64,000 bases of DNA from contig CAWFXI010000007.1 in the NCBI GenBank assembly GCA_963819685.1, positions 248,001 through 312,000 of the forward strand. The letters are read 5' to 3'. Under the pieces are notes generated by a model. It did no database searches, was not told where the DNA came from, and was given only the letters and a program-made list of their open reading frames with translations. The position numbers and the translations under genes are program-made. Within the stretch, counting starts at the first letter, position 1; every line of letters starts with the position of its first letter. Source of the stretch: CAIUGU01 sp963819685. GTDB taxonomy: Bacteria > Pseudomonadota > Gammaproteobacteria > Steroidobacterales > Steroidobacteraceae. Below, piece by piece: positions 1 to 8,272 of the stretch.

Positions 1-898
1 TGAAATCCAGCGGCCGGCGCGCACAGCGTGCCAGGGACTGCGCCACATGGCGCAGGCTCTCGTCGCCGGCCTGGTGGCCGAAGTAGTCGTTGTAGGCCTT
101 GAAGTAGTCGATATCGATCAGCAGCAGCGCGACGGGGGCCCGCTCGCGCATGGCCTGCTGCCAGATCGTATCGATGTGCTCGTCGAGGATCCGGCGATTG
201 TGGATACCCGTGAGTCCGTCGCGGCTGGCCATTTCCTTCAGTAGCCGTGCCTCGAGGAAGTTGGTCCGATTGACCCTTTCCAGCGTGTAGGAGACGGTCG
301 CCCCGATGATGTTGGAAAACAGCAGCACCAGGCTGGCATACGCCGCCCTGTCGAACGGAATGTCCGCCAGCCCGGCGCCGATGACATAGACAGCAAGGAC
401 CATAAGGCCCGAGCGGACCGACGGGAAGAAAGTCAGCCCGGCCAGGAAATAGATGCTGATGGTCGCCAGCACGAGGGCAGGCAGATACGTCACCTCGAGA
501 CCAGGCGTCATCAAGGCAAGGATCACAAGGCTGATGCCGAAAGCGGGTGCCAGCAGCTGCACCATGGGCGAGTGCCAGCGCCAATACAGAGGCGAGTACG
601 CGCCGATCAGCGCGAGCAGCATGATGGGGATGAACACACCAAGGCTGAAAACCGTCGCAAGACGGTCAGGGCCCGGGGGCAGGATGATCTGCGAAATGCC
701 CGCGAAAGCAGTCACGAGACTGAGGCACAGCCACAGGTTCAGCTGCACCGCCCGCCTCGATTGGGCACGGTACGTTTGCCGGAATTCCTTCTCCAGCGGC
801 TCAGCGAATTTCAGCCACGGGAAGCCCTTGCTCAGCTGTTCCGTAGCCAGGGATTCGAGGGGGGTCTCAAAGCCAGCCGTAGTCTCGCGTTCAAGCAT
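1..898 (-). CDS. Membrane-bound diguanylate cyclase (GGDEF), 3' end outside window
   Basis: An open frame begins at an ATG (898-896) and runs 299 codons off the left edge. The N-terminal ~70 residues are soluble, followed by about six hydrophobic segments (roughly residues 60-205). The C-terminal part is the start of a GGDEF domain: a DGLTGIHNRR entry motif and a DIDYFKAYND segment followed by GHQAGDE are visible, but the GGDEF catalytic motif itself lies beyond the window. The family condenses two GTP to cyclic di-GMP. An in-frame stop lies about 26 codons upstream of the ATG with no other ATG between, so the start is fairly secure. It lies downstream of gshA on the same strand, separated by about 330 bp rich in hairpins. 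Catalytic competence cannot be judged here. Confidence 0.85.
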   Translation of the reverse strand, partial: MLERETTAGFETPLESLATEQLSKGFPWLKFAEPLEKEFRQTYRAQSRRAVQLNLWLCLSLVTAFAGISQIILPPGPDRLATVFSLGVFIPIMLLALIGAYSPLYWRWHSPMVQLLAPAFGISLVILALMTPGLEVTYLPALVLATISIYFLAGLTFFPSVRSGLMVLAVYVIGAGLADIPFDRAAYASLVLLFSNIIGATVSYTLERVNRTNFLEARLLKEMASRDGLTGIHNRRILDEHIDTIWQQAMRERAPVALLLIDIDYFKAYNDYFGHQAGDESLRHVAQSLARCARRPLDF

Positions 899-1062
899 GT
901 CTTGAAGTTCAGCCGGGGTTGAGTTCGGGGGGCGACACAGCGCCGAGCGGATGGATGGAGCAACCGTACAGGGAAACCCCTACGGCGTTCAATAGCGCAC
1001 CCAGCAGAATCGGCGGCTGCCTGCCCGGACCATGACGCAAGTCACGCAGAGTGACCGCTTAG

Positions 1063-1217
1063 CAGGGTGATGCAAAACTCTTTGCAGCACCCTGATACTC
1101 CGAGTCACGGACGACTCGGCGAAATTGGTGAGTTCCGACTCATCGATTTCGGGAGCCAGTGAAAACCACGCTTTTCGCTGGCTCCAGATGCAAAAGGCAC
1201 GGACAGACTTTTGCATC
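1063..1217 (-). terminator. Cluster of hairpins between gshA and the GGDEF gene
   Basis: The 332-bp gap 899-1230 has no convincing gene but holds consecutive inverted repeats. 1187-1196/1208-1217 is a perfect 10-bp stem beginning 14 bp after the gshA stop. 1152-1165/1172-1185 is a 14-bp stem with one G-T position. 1100-1106/1113-1119 is a perfect 7-bp stem. 1063-1076/1081-1094 is a 14-bp stem with one mismatch and a 4-nt loop. A small GTCAC/GTGAC stem lies at about 1041-1055. The first one or two probably terminate gshA transcription, although none is followed by a clear U-tract. The others may act in the 5' leader of the GGDEF gene; no known riboswitch was recognised. Confidence 0.5.
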
Positions 1218-1230
1218 AACCTGCTACTGG

Positions 1231-2811
1231 TCAGGCGAAATACCGGGCAAGATAGTCGTCAAAGTCCAGCGTATCGGCGGCTTCAATGGCAGCCTGGCGC
1301 CGGAGTGATTCGTCAGCCTCGGTACGGAACTCCTGCAGGCGCTGCTCGTTGGGTGGATACAGCTCGAGGAAGTAGGACTTGTGGATCCGCGACATCCGCA
1401 ATGCGAAGTCAAAAAACGAGTCGCCGCTGGACTTGAGTTCCGCCAGCGAGCGTGCCGACGGTGTCAGCGCCGGATCGTGCAATTTCGCTTCCTGTACCTC
1501 GAGCGCAGCGATGTAAGGCCGGCGCGGTTGACCTTCATCCAGCAGTTCGCAGATACCGCGCATCGAATCGACGAGCTCGAGCCCCCAGCTGCGCAGGGAT
1601 ATCGGTCGTCCCTCGCGCTTGAGCTGCAGCCCCCGCTCGCGACCCCGACGTGCAACGATCGCGTGGTTGGTGTCGAGATCGGTCTGTTCCGAGTGCGAAA
1701 TCGGCTGGCTGTCCTTGAGGACACACAGCAACAGAAATGCTTCCAGGAACCGCAGCTTGTTCTGGTTGACGCCCACCGGGTCGAAGGCACTGACATCGAG
1801 CGCGCGCACTTCGACATACTGGACGCCGCCTCGCGCGAGTGCCTGGGACGGGCGCTCGCCGGACCGCGCCACCCGCTTCGGCCTGATGAAGCTGTAGTAC
1901 TCGTTCTCGATCTGCAGCAGGTTCGCGTTCAGCTGCCGGTACTTGCCATCGACCTTGACGCCGATCTGCTCATATTCCGGATGGGGAATATTCACTGCAC
2001 GATTCAGGTCGCGCAGGTACTCATCAAGGCTGTTGACCGAAATCTCGACGCCCGCCTGGTTCTTGTTGCGATAGCCGAGATCGCTCATCCGCAGCGACGT
2101 GGCGTCCGGCGCGTACAGCGTGCCGGGTCGCAGCTCCTTGAGATCATGGTCGCGACCGTCAAGGAAAGATGCGCAGAATGCAGGGGAATTGCCGAACAGA
2201 TAGAGCACCAGCCACCCGTAGCGGCGATAGTTGCGCAGCACCGAAAAATACTGAGACGAAGCAAAGGGTTGCCCGGTCTGCCTGGACTCAAGCACGTGCT
2301 CCAGGACCGGCCAGAAATGCTCGGGAAACGAATAGTTGAAGTGCACACCCGAGATCGCCTGCATGACCCGCCCGTAGCGGTGGCCCAGCCCTTCGCGATA
2401 GATCTCCTTCATCTGCGCAACATTCGAGCGCCCGAATCTCGCGATCGGGATGCTGGCGTCACCGTTGAGCACGCAAGGCATGCTGGTCGCCCAGAGCAGC
2501 TCATCCCCAAGGTGCCGGTAAACGAACTGATGCAGGTCGCACAGATACTGCAGCAGTTCCCAGGACTCGCGGAACGGGGGGGTAACGAGTTCGATCAACG
2601 CCTCCGAGTAATCGGTGGTGATGACTTCGTTGGTAAGGGCCGATCCCATGGCTTCCGGATGGGAAGTCTGCGCGATGTGGCCTTCCGGCGTGACCCGGAG
2701 TGACTCCTTCTCAAGTCCCTTGAGGCCGCCGCGCAAGACGCCCGGTTCACGGGCATTGACGAAACCCGCCAGTCGTCGCTCAAAGACCCTATCAAGCCCC
2801 AGAACCGTCAT
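1231..2811 (-). CDS. gshA: Glutamate-cysteine ligase
   Basis: Catalyses the first step of glutathione synthesis, ATP-dependent ligation of L-glutamate and L-cysteine, in the cytoplasm. The N-terminal region carries the proteobacterial GshA signature GLEKESLRV (E. coli has GIERETLRV), followed by a segment like ITTDYSEALIELVTPP. At 526 residues it is close to the E. coli enzyme (518). The frame stays open upstream to 3012, but that extension is unlike the family; the ATG at 2811 precedes MTVLGLDRVFERR, the normal N-terminus, with a weak AGGGA upstream. It is divergent from the GGDEF gene at 3235. A glutathione-reductase-like gene lies at 61659-63008. No lesion seen. Confidence 0.93.
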   Translation of the reverse strand: MTVLGLDRVFERRLAGFVNAREPGVLRGGLKGLEKESLRVTPEGHIAQTSHPEAMGSALTNEVITTDYSEALIELVTPPFRESWELLQYLCDLHQFVYRHLGDELLWATSMPCVLNGDASIPIARFGRSNVAQMKEIYREGLGHRYGRVMQAISGVHFNYSFPEHFWPVLEHVLESRQTGQPFASSQYFSVLRNYRRYGWLVLYLFGNSPAFCASFLDGRDHDLKELRPGTLYAPDATSLRMSDLGYRNKNQAGVEISVNSLDEYLRDLNRAVNIPHPEYEQIGVKVDGKYRQLNANLLQIENEYYSFIRPKRVARSGERPSQALARGGVQYVEVRALDVSAFDPVGVNQNKLRFLEAFLLLCVLKDSQPISHSEQTDLDTNHAIVARRGRERGLQLKREGRPISLRSWGLELVDSMRGICELLDEGQPRRPYIAALEVQEAKLHDPALTPSARSLAELKSSGDSFFDFALRMSRIHKSYFLELYPPNEQRLQEFRTEADESLRRQAAIEAADTLDFDDYLARYFA

Positions 2812-3234
2812 TGCAGGGTCCCTGAAAGCCCGCCGGGTACCTGGTCGCGAACAGGGAAATGCGGGGTGCTCAAGCGTCGGAAACCTTTTCTTTCGGGCCG
2901 GGCCGGCCCTTAAACGGGGCGCAAGTGTGTCGAGCGCGGGGAAGGCCGTCAAGCAATCACCGGGGGGCCCAAGGAGGCCAGGCCGATTATCCGCGCAGGG
3001 TTTTTCCTTCACCTTTGCAGCGCCATTGGGATAGCCATCCCAACGCCGGGGCTTTCGTTAAGTCAGCCACACAAGCGCAACGCAAATATGGTCTGATGCA
3101 GACGCAAGGTGGGCAGGACGAGCTCTCCCATCGGTTGCACCCTTCCTGGCAACGCAATGTTCCTTTGGGCGCATTGCAAACGGAGCCGGACTGAAGGCAG
3201 GGTACCGGCTTGCGCACAGGAGGAGTAACAGGAC
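2812..3234. promoter_or_regulatory. Divergent gshA / GGDEF control region with palindrome
   Basis: This 423-bp region separates divergent gshA and the GGDEF gene and must contain both promoters. A perfect inverted repeat, TTGGGAT-AGCC-ATCCCAA, occupies 3026-3043 and could be an operator or a small hairpin. The GGDEF gene has a strong Shine-Dalgarno sequence (AGGAGGAG, 3218-3225) 9 nt before its GTG. No confident -35/-10 pair was identified, and no gene is supported here. Confidence 0.35.
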
Positions 3235-4032
3235 GTGTCGGCAGATGACTGGATGACCTGGGGCTGGGTCAGCGCACTCGTTGTCGTGGGAATGGCACTG
3301 GTGCTCTGGGCTATCAAGCACCGGTTGCAACGCCGCGTGGTCGAACTGGAGGACCGCCTGCACGAGCACACGACCGTACTCGATGCGCGGCAACTCAAGA
3401 TCAGCCGTCTCGAGATGGAACTGGCGACGTCCACGCAGAGGCTCAGAAAGCTGAAGCGACTGGTGGCGATCGATCCACTGACCGGAATCGCCAATCGGCG
3501 GCACTTTGACCGGACCCTTGAAAGGGAGGTGCGTCGGGCTCGTCGTGAACGTATCCCTGTGTCCGTCATCTTCTGTGATATCGACGGCTTCAAGCTCTTC
3601 AACGACAGCCATGGCCATGCCCGGGGCGACGAGGCATTGATAGCCGTCGCAAGGACTCTGGCGGACACATTCAGGCGTGGCAGCGAACTGGCAGCCCGCT
3701 ATGGCGGAGAGGAGTTCGTCGTCATCCTGCCGGGCGTCGATGTCAACCAGGCCTCCCTTTACGCAGAACGGCTGCGCCGGAAAATCTGGCGCCTCGAGAT
3801 TGCGTTCTCCGGAGCCCCCGCTGGGGACCGGCTGACCATCAGCGCCGGCGTGGCCGCTCTGTCACCGGAAGAGCTGACCGGCGATGCATCGCTGCTCGCA
3901 AGAGCGCCCGAAGTGCTGCTCAATTCTGCCGATGCCGCGCTCTACCGCGCCAAGTGCCTCGGACGAAACCGCGTTGCGGTGAAAACCTCGTCTTCGGGAC
4001 CCACGATCGTCGAAGTGGAGATGGCTTCGTAG
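3235..4032 (+). CDS. Diguanylate cyclase with N-terminal membrane anchor
   Basis: A 265-residue protein predicted to make cyclic di-GMP from GTP. Residues ~9-27 form one transmembrane helix; residues ~30-75 are charged and likely coiled-coil, a common dimerisation stalk; a GGDEF domain fills the rest. Visible motifs are DPLTGIANRRHFD, DIDGFKLFND, GHARGDE and the catalytic GGEEF. The inhibitory-site position upstream of GGEEF reads RGSE instead of RxxD, so product inhibition may be weak. The start is a GTG with AGGAGGAG nine bases upstream. It is followed after 58 bp by the DUF2845 gene. The input signal is unknown because no sensory domain is present. Confidence 0.9.
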   Translation: MSADDWMTWGWVSALVVVGMALVLWAIKHRLQRRVVELEDRLHEHTTVLDARQLKISRLEMELATSTQRLRKLKRLVAIDPLTGIANRRHFDRTLEREVRRARRERIPVSVIFCDIDGFKLFNDSHGHARGDEALIAVARTLADTFRRGSELAARYGGEEFVVILPGVDVNQASLYAERLRRKIWRLEIAFSGAPAGDRLTISAGVAALSPEELTGDASLLARAPEVLLNSADAALYRAKCLGRNRVAVKTSSSGPTIVEVEMAS

Positions 4033-4090
4033 ACTGCGAAGCTCCCTGCGTGCAGAGCGCATTCAGGGCCGCAAGCGCTAGAATCGTGCG

Positions 4091-4459
4091 ATGTCCATTC
4101 CGCAGTTGAGCCGCCTGTCTTGCCTGCCTGTCGCCATAGTGCTTGGCGTTGTGTTCGCCGCACCCGTGCAGGCTGATGGCATGAGCTGTGGATCCGCGCT
4201 GGTGCACGATGGCGACGAGCAGGCAAGAGTACGGCGCGTCTGTGGCGAACCCTCGCAAGTAGAGAAACGGTACATACGGAGGCGCCCGCAAGTCTGGCTG
4301 GGCGGCCGGTTGGTCTATGTCGGTCAGGACGAAGTGGACGTGCCCGTCGAGATCTGGACGTACAACTTCGGTCCCAACAAATTGATGAGACGCCTGCGAA
4401 TCGTCGATGGTCTGGTCGAAGAGATCGAGACCCTGGGTTACGGCCACCATCAGAAATAA
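4091..4459 (+). CDS. Exported DUF2845 family protein
   Basis: A 122-residue protein with a signal peptide (hydrophobic segment ~residues 10-25, cleavage near VQA-DG), so periplasmic or envelope-located. The mature part resembles DUF2845: an SCGSALVHDGD start, a VRRVCGEPS segment with a second cysteine, and a C-terminal VEIWTYNFGPNKLMRRLRIVDG stretch ending in VEEIETLGYG. The two cysteines could form a disulfide. Function of the family is unknown. The stop lies only 3 bp from the stop of the convergent DUF885 gene. The ATG at 4091 has no strong ribosome binding site but gives a sensible signal peptide. Confidence 0.75.
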   Translation: MSIPQLSRLSCLPVAIVLGVVFAAPVQADGMSCGSALVHDGDEQARVRRVCGEPSQVEKRYIRRRPQVWLGGRLVYVGQDEVDVPVEIWTYNFGPNKLMRRLRIVDGLVEEIETLGYGHHQK

Positions 4460-4462
4460 AGT

Positions 4463-6292
4463 CTAAAGCCCTTCCTTCTGCTCCCACCGCGCGAGCTTGG
4501 CGTCCAGCACATCAAGCGCCAGGGAGCCGTCCATCAGGATCTGCGTGTGAAAGGCACGTACATCGAAACGGCCCTTGAGAGTACGCGCCGCGCGATCGCG
4601 CAGTTCGCGGATCTTGCGCTGACCGATCTTGTAGGCGAGTGCCTGTCCCGGATTCGCAATATACCGTTCGACCTCGGCAACGATATCCGCCTCACCGAGT
4701 GCCGTGTTCTGGCGCATGTAGTCGATAGCCCGTTCGCGCGACCAGCCTTTGGCGTGCATGCCCGTATCGACGACGAGCCGCACGGCTCGCCACATTTCCG
4801 CGGTCAAGGCACCGAAATACTGATAAGGATCTGAATACAGCCCGAGATCCCGGCCCAGCGTCTCGGCGTATAAACCCCACCCTTCGACATACGCGGTGTC
4901 GCCCCCGAATCGCCTGAAACGAGGGAGTCCTTCGATTTCCTGTTGCAGGGAAATCTGGAAGTGGTGCCCGGGTATCGCCTCGTGCAGGAAAATACTCGTG
5001 GCCATGTAGTTCGGCCTGGAAGCGAGATCGTAGGTGTTCACGTAGAACACCCCCGGGCGCTGCCCGTCCGGCGTGCCTGGCATATAGGAAGCGGTTGCCT
5101 CGGATTGCTCCCTGTAGGGCTCGATTACCCGCACTTCGAAGTCACTCTTTGGAATCACGTCGAATTGCTTCGGGATGACCGCTGTCACCTGCTCCTTCAG
5201 GGAACGATAAGCCTCCACCAGTTGCTCCGGAGTTTCGTAGCGGAACTGCGGATCGGTCCGCAGATACTCGAAGAAGGCAGGCAGGTCCCCCGTGAACGCA
5301 AGTCTGGTCTTTACCTGCTCCATTTCCGCCCGGATGCGCTTGACCTCGTCGAGCCCGATCTTGTGAATCTCATCGGGAGTCAGTGACGTTGTGGTGTGCA
5401 GACGGACCAGGTACGCGTACCACGCTGCGCCGTTAGGCAGGGCCGATGCAGCAATCGACGTGCGTGTCGCCGGCAGATAGTCCTTCACCAGAAAGTCGTG
5501 CAGTCGCCGGTAGGCAGGCAGCAGCTCATCGCCGATTTTCTTTTCGTACGCACTCGTCAATCGCCCCCGGTCGGCCGCAGAGACTGCTTCCGGGAAAGCG
5601 ATGACAGGCTGGTAGAACAGACTCTCCTTCGGGTCATCGACAAGGAAACTCGCTATCTGGGGAATGGACTTTTCGACGAGTACTCGCGGCTGAACCACGT
5701 CCTGATCGATTCCCTTGCGCATGTTGGCAATGGCCTGATCAGTCCAGACGACGAAACCCTGCATCCGCGCCAGGAAATCGTCGTAGTCCTTCGTCGTCGC
5801 AAACGGCTGAATGCTGCTGCCAGAGCCCATCTGTCCGAAGAAGACGGGCAAACTGGAAAACTGGTTGATGGGCAGCAGTTCATCGGGAAAGCGGAAACCC
5901 AGAACGGCCAGCTCGCGCCCATAGCGGAACTGCTCGAAGGTGAGCCGATCGCTATCGCTCAACACACCGGGATCGATCGCAGTCACTTTTGCGAGCGCGT
6001 CCTGTTCCAGGGCCAGCAGGTCGGCAAGCCACTGTTCACTCAGGGAGTTGGGCAGCCGGTCGTTGAAGCGCATGTCGCCGTTCGCCGTTGCCATCAGCGG
6101 ATTCAGCTCGAGATAGGCATCGTAGTACTGCTCGACGATCGTGTTGAGCTGCTGCGCAGGGCTCTCGGCCCGGGTGACAGCGCCCGCTCCTGGAGGAGGC
6201 GCCTGACCGCACGCGGACAGCAGCAGGATGCTGGCGGCAGTTGCCACCAACGCCCGCGTGCAGTGGAACTCAAAGAAGCTGATCGATTTCAT
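4463..6292 (-). CDS. DUF885 family lipoprotein, putative metallopeptidase (copy 2)
   Basis: A ~609-residue protein of the DUF885 family, whose members carry a zinc-peptidase-like HExxxGH motif; here HEAIPGHHFQ near residue ~435, followed by YVEGWGLYAE that could supply a third ligand. The N-terminus is a lipoprotein signal with a lipobox ending LLSAC, so it is probably membrane-anchored and periplasmic. It is a tandem paralogue of the next gene upstream (6298-8106). That gene's TGA overlaps a possible GTG start at 6301; the ATG at 6292 is chosen because it leads directly into the signal peptide. Substrate is unknown; peptidase activity is inferred from the motif. Confidence 0.85.
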   Translation of the reverse strand: MKSISFFEFHCTRALVATAASILLLSACGQAPPPGAGAVTRAESPAQQLNTIVEQYYDAYLELNPLMATANGDMRFNDRLPNSLSEQWLADLLALEQDALAKVTAIDPGVLSDSDRLTFEQFRYGRELAVLGFRFPDELLPINQFSSLPVFFGQMGSGSSIQPFATTKDYDDFLARMQGFVVWTDQAIANMRKGIDQDVVQPRVLVEKSIPQIASFLVDDPKESLFYQPVIAFPEAVSAADRGRLTSAYEKKIGDELLPAYRRLHDFLVKDYLPATRTSIAASALPNGAAWYAYLVRLHTTTSLTPDEIHKIGLDEVKRIRAEMEQVKTRLAFTGDLPAFFEYLRTDPQFRYETPEQLVEAYRSLKEQVTAVIPKQFDVIPKSDFEVRVIEPYREQSEATASYMPGTPDGQRPGVFYVNTYDLASRPNYMATSIFLHEAIPGHHFQISLQQEIEGLPRFRRFGGDTAYVEGWGLYAETLGRDLGLYSDPYQYFGALTAEMWRAVRLVVDTGMHAKGWSRERAIDYMRQNTALGEADIVAEVERYIANPGQALAYKIGQRKIRELRDRAARTLKGRFDVRAFHTQILMDGSLALDVLDAKLARWEQKEGL

Positions 6293-6297
6293 GTTTC

Positions 6298-8106
6298 TCA
6301 CTCGGCCTTTTCTTCCGCCGCCAGCCAGCGATCCATCTTTGCTTCCAGCACATCGACTGGCAACGCGCCGTCCCGAAGGATCGCATCGTGAAACCTGCGC
6401 ACATCAAAGTGTTCCCCAAGCGCAGCTTCAGCCTTGTTGCGTAACGCGCGAATTCTGATCTGTCCGATCTTGTAGCCGAGCGCCTGACCCGGATTCGCGA
6501 TGTAGCGATCCACTTCGGATTCGACATCGGATTCTGCCATCGAAGAATTGTCGAGCATGTAGCGGATGGCCTGCGCTCGGGTCCAGTCCCGGCTGTGCAA
6601 GCCGGTGTCGACCACCAACCGCATCGCACGCAGCATTTCATCGCTCAGGCGACCGTAATACTGATAGGGATCCGTGAACAGTCCGAGTTCCCTTCCCAGC
6701 GATTCCGCGTACAGCGCCCAGCCTTCGACATAGGCGACATAGTCTCCGCCAAAGCGGCGGAAACGCGGCAGCGTATCAAGGCTGAGCTGGAACGATTGCT
6801 GGAAATGATGCCCAGGCGCTGCTTCGTGCAGCGACAGCGTCTCCATGCCGAATTTCGGCTGGGCGCGCAGATTCCAGGTGTTGATATAGAAGATGCCCGG
6901 TCTCGTCCCGTCAGGTGCCGGTGGCTGATAGGAAGCACCCGCTGCCGACTGCGCCCTGAAGGATTCGACTTCGCGCACCTCGTAGTCGATGGCCGGCAGT
7001 TTCGCGAAGAGCTTCGGGATAGCGGCATCGATTCTGGACTTGAGGTCACGATACCCCTGCAACAAGTCTGCCGCGGACGTGTAGTAGAAGGCCGGGTCCG
7101 TTTCCAGCTGTTTGAAGAATGCCGGCAAATCGCCCTTGAATCCGACCTGGTCCTTCACCTGGTCCATTTCTGCACGAATGCGGGCGACTTCGCTCAAGCC
7201 GAGCTCATGGATCTCATCCGGGGTCAGTGGCGTTGTCGTCATCGTTGCCGTCAGGAACCGGTACCACGACTCGCCGTCAGGCAACGCAGACCATGCAACG
7301 CTGTCGCGCGCGGCTGGCAGATATTCGTCCCGGACAAAAACGGCCAGCCGTCGATAGGCAGGCAACAGCGTGTCACGAATCGTGGCAGTGTAAGCCGCCG
7401 TCAGGCGTTCACGTTCTGCTTGAGTGAAGCTGGCTGGCAGGTTGGTGACGGGCTCGTAGAAAACGCTGCGCAGCGGATCTTCAACGCCAAGGTCATCGAG
7501 CTGCCTTTGCACCGCCTGCATCACGACCTTCGGCTGGACGACGCCGGTCTTCATGCCTTCGCGCATGTTCGTGATGGCCTGGTCGGCCCACGTCGAGAAA
7601 TCACGCATGCGGCCAAGGAAGTTGTCGTAGTCCTCTACGGTTGCAAAGGGCTGCGCGCTGGTCCCGGAGCCAAACTGGGCGAACACTGACGGCAGCGAAT
7701 ACAACTGATCGATCGGCAGCAGATGGCCTGGAAATGCCAGGCGCTTGAGCATCGCGGTGCGCTCACGCAGGAACACCTCGAGCGTGAGACGGTCCTGAGA
7801 CCCGAGCACATCCGCCTGAACGGCTTGCGCTTGCGTGAGATAACGCTCCTCCAGTGCGCGTCGGCGGGCAATGTGTTCAGGGGAAATATCGATGGCGAGC
7901 GTGTTGTTGTAGCGATTGACGCCAATGAAGGTCGCGTAGAGGGGGTCGAGTGGCAGCAGTTCGTCGAAATACTGCTCGACCATTTCATTGAGACGCTTGC
8001 CGGAATCCAGGACCTGCGGCTCCTGCGGTGCGGAGCAGCCCACAATCGCCACTGCTGCCACAATCAAGGCGGCGTGCCAGCAGGTGCGACTGGTGAAGAC
8101 AGACAT
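6298..8106 (-). CDS. DUF885 family lipoprotein, putative metallopeptidase (copy 1)
   Basis: A 602-residue DUF885 protein, first gene of a two-gene unit with its paralogue at 4463-6292. The N-terminus (MSVFTSRTCW...) is a signal peptide with a lipobox ending IVGC. The metal-site motif HEAAPGHHFQ lies near residue ~425, followed by YVEGWALYAE; the same C-terminal ARYMLDN/GYKIGQ region is shared with the second copy. The frame is open to an ATG at 8142, but 8106 is preferred because it gives a normal lipoprotein signal and has AGGG about 7 nt upstream. The stop overlaps the start region of the second copy, so the two are probably co-translated. Confidence 0.85.
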   Translation of the reverse strand: MSVFTSRTCWHAALIVAAVAIVGCSAPQEPQVLDSGKRLNEMVEQYFDELLPLDPLYATFIGVNRYNNTLAIDISPEHIARRRALEERYLTQAQAVQADVLGSQDRLTLEVFLRERTAMLKRLAFPGHLLPIDQLYSLPSVFAQFGSGTSAQPFATVEDYDNFLGRMRDFSTWADQAITNMREGMKTGVVQPKVVMQAVQRQLDDLGVEDPLRSVFYEPVTNLPASFTQAERERLTAAYTATIRDTLLPAYRRLAVFVRDEYLPAARDSVAWSALPDGESWYRFLTATMTTTPLTPDEIHELGLSEVARIRAEMDQVKDQVGFKGDLPAFFKQLETDPAFYYTSAADLLQGYRDLKSRIDAAIPKLFAKLPAIDYEVREVESFRAQSAAGASYQPPAPDGTRPGIFYINTWNLRAQPKFGMETLSLHEAAPGHHFQQSFQLSLDTLPRFRRFGGDYVAYVEGWALYAESLGRELGLFTDPYQYYGRLSDEMLRAMRLVVDTGLHSRDWTRAQAIRYMLDNSSMAESDVESEVDRYIANPGQALGYKIGQIRIRALRNKAEAALGEHFDVRRFHDAILRDGALPVDVLEAKMDRWLAAEEKAE

Positions 8107-8272
8107 AGCGATACCCTGGATTCGAGAAACCAGCCGCAACATAGCGGAAAGAGCCAGTCAATTCATCAGCTGGCGAACAGTCGAGAGCCCCCGTCATGGA
8201 GGATCCGGACGGCGGCGACGATGAAGCAGCTTGCTGGTAAGCTTCCTCAATAGTCTTCACAGGGGAGCAGTC

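Noticed and set aside
899..1230. Known cyclic di-GMP riboswitch before the GGDEF gene
   Set aside because: The hairpins do not show the GEMM-type conserved loops that I would expect; only generic structure can be claimed.
1381..2703. Long open frame opposite gshA
   Set aside because: It mirrors gshA codons on the other strand; GC-rich codon bias leaves antisense frames open, and gshA motifs are clear.
5396..6391. Open frame opposite the first part of a DUF885 gene
   Set aside because: Spans two genes' junction in antisense and lacks any recognisable domain or ribosome binding site.
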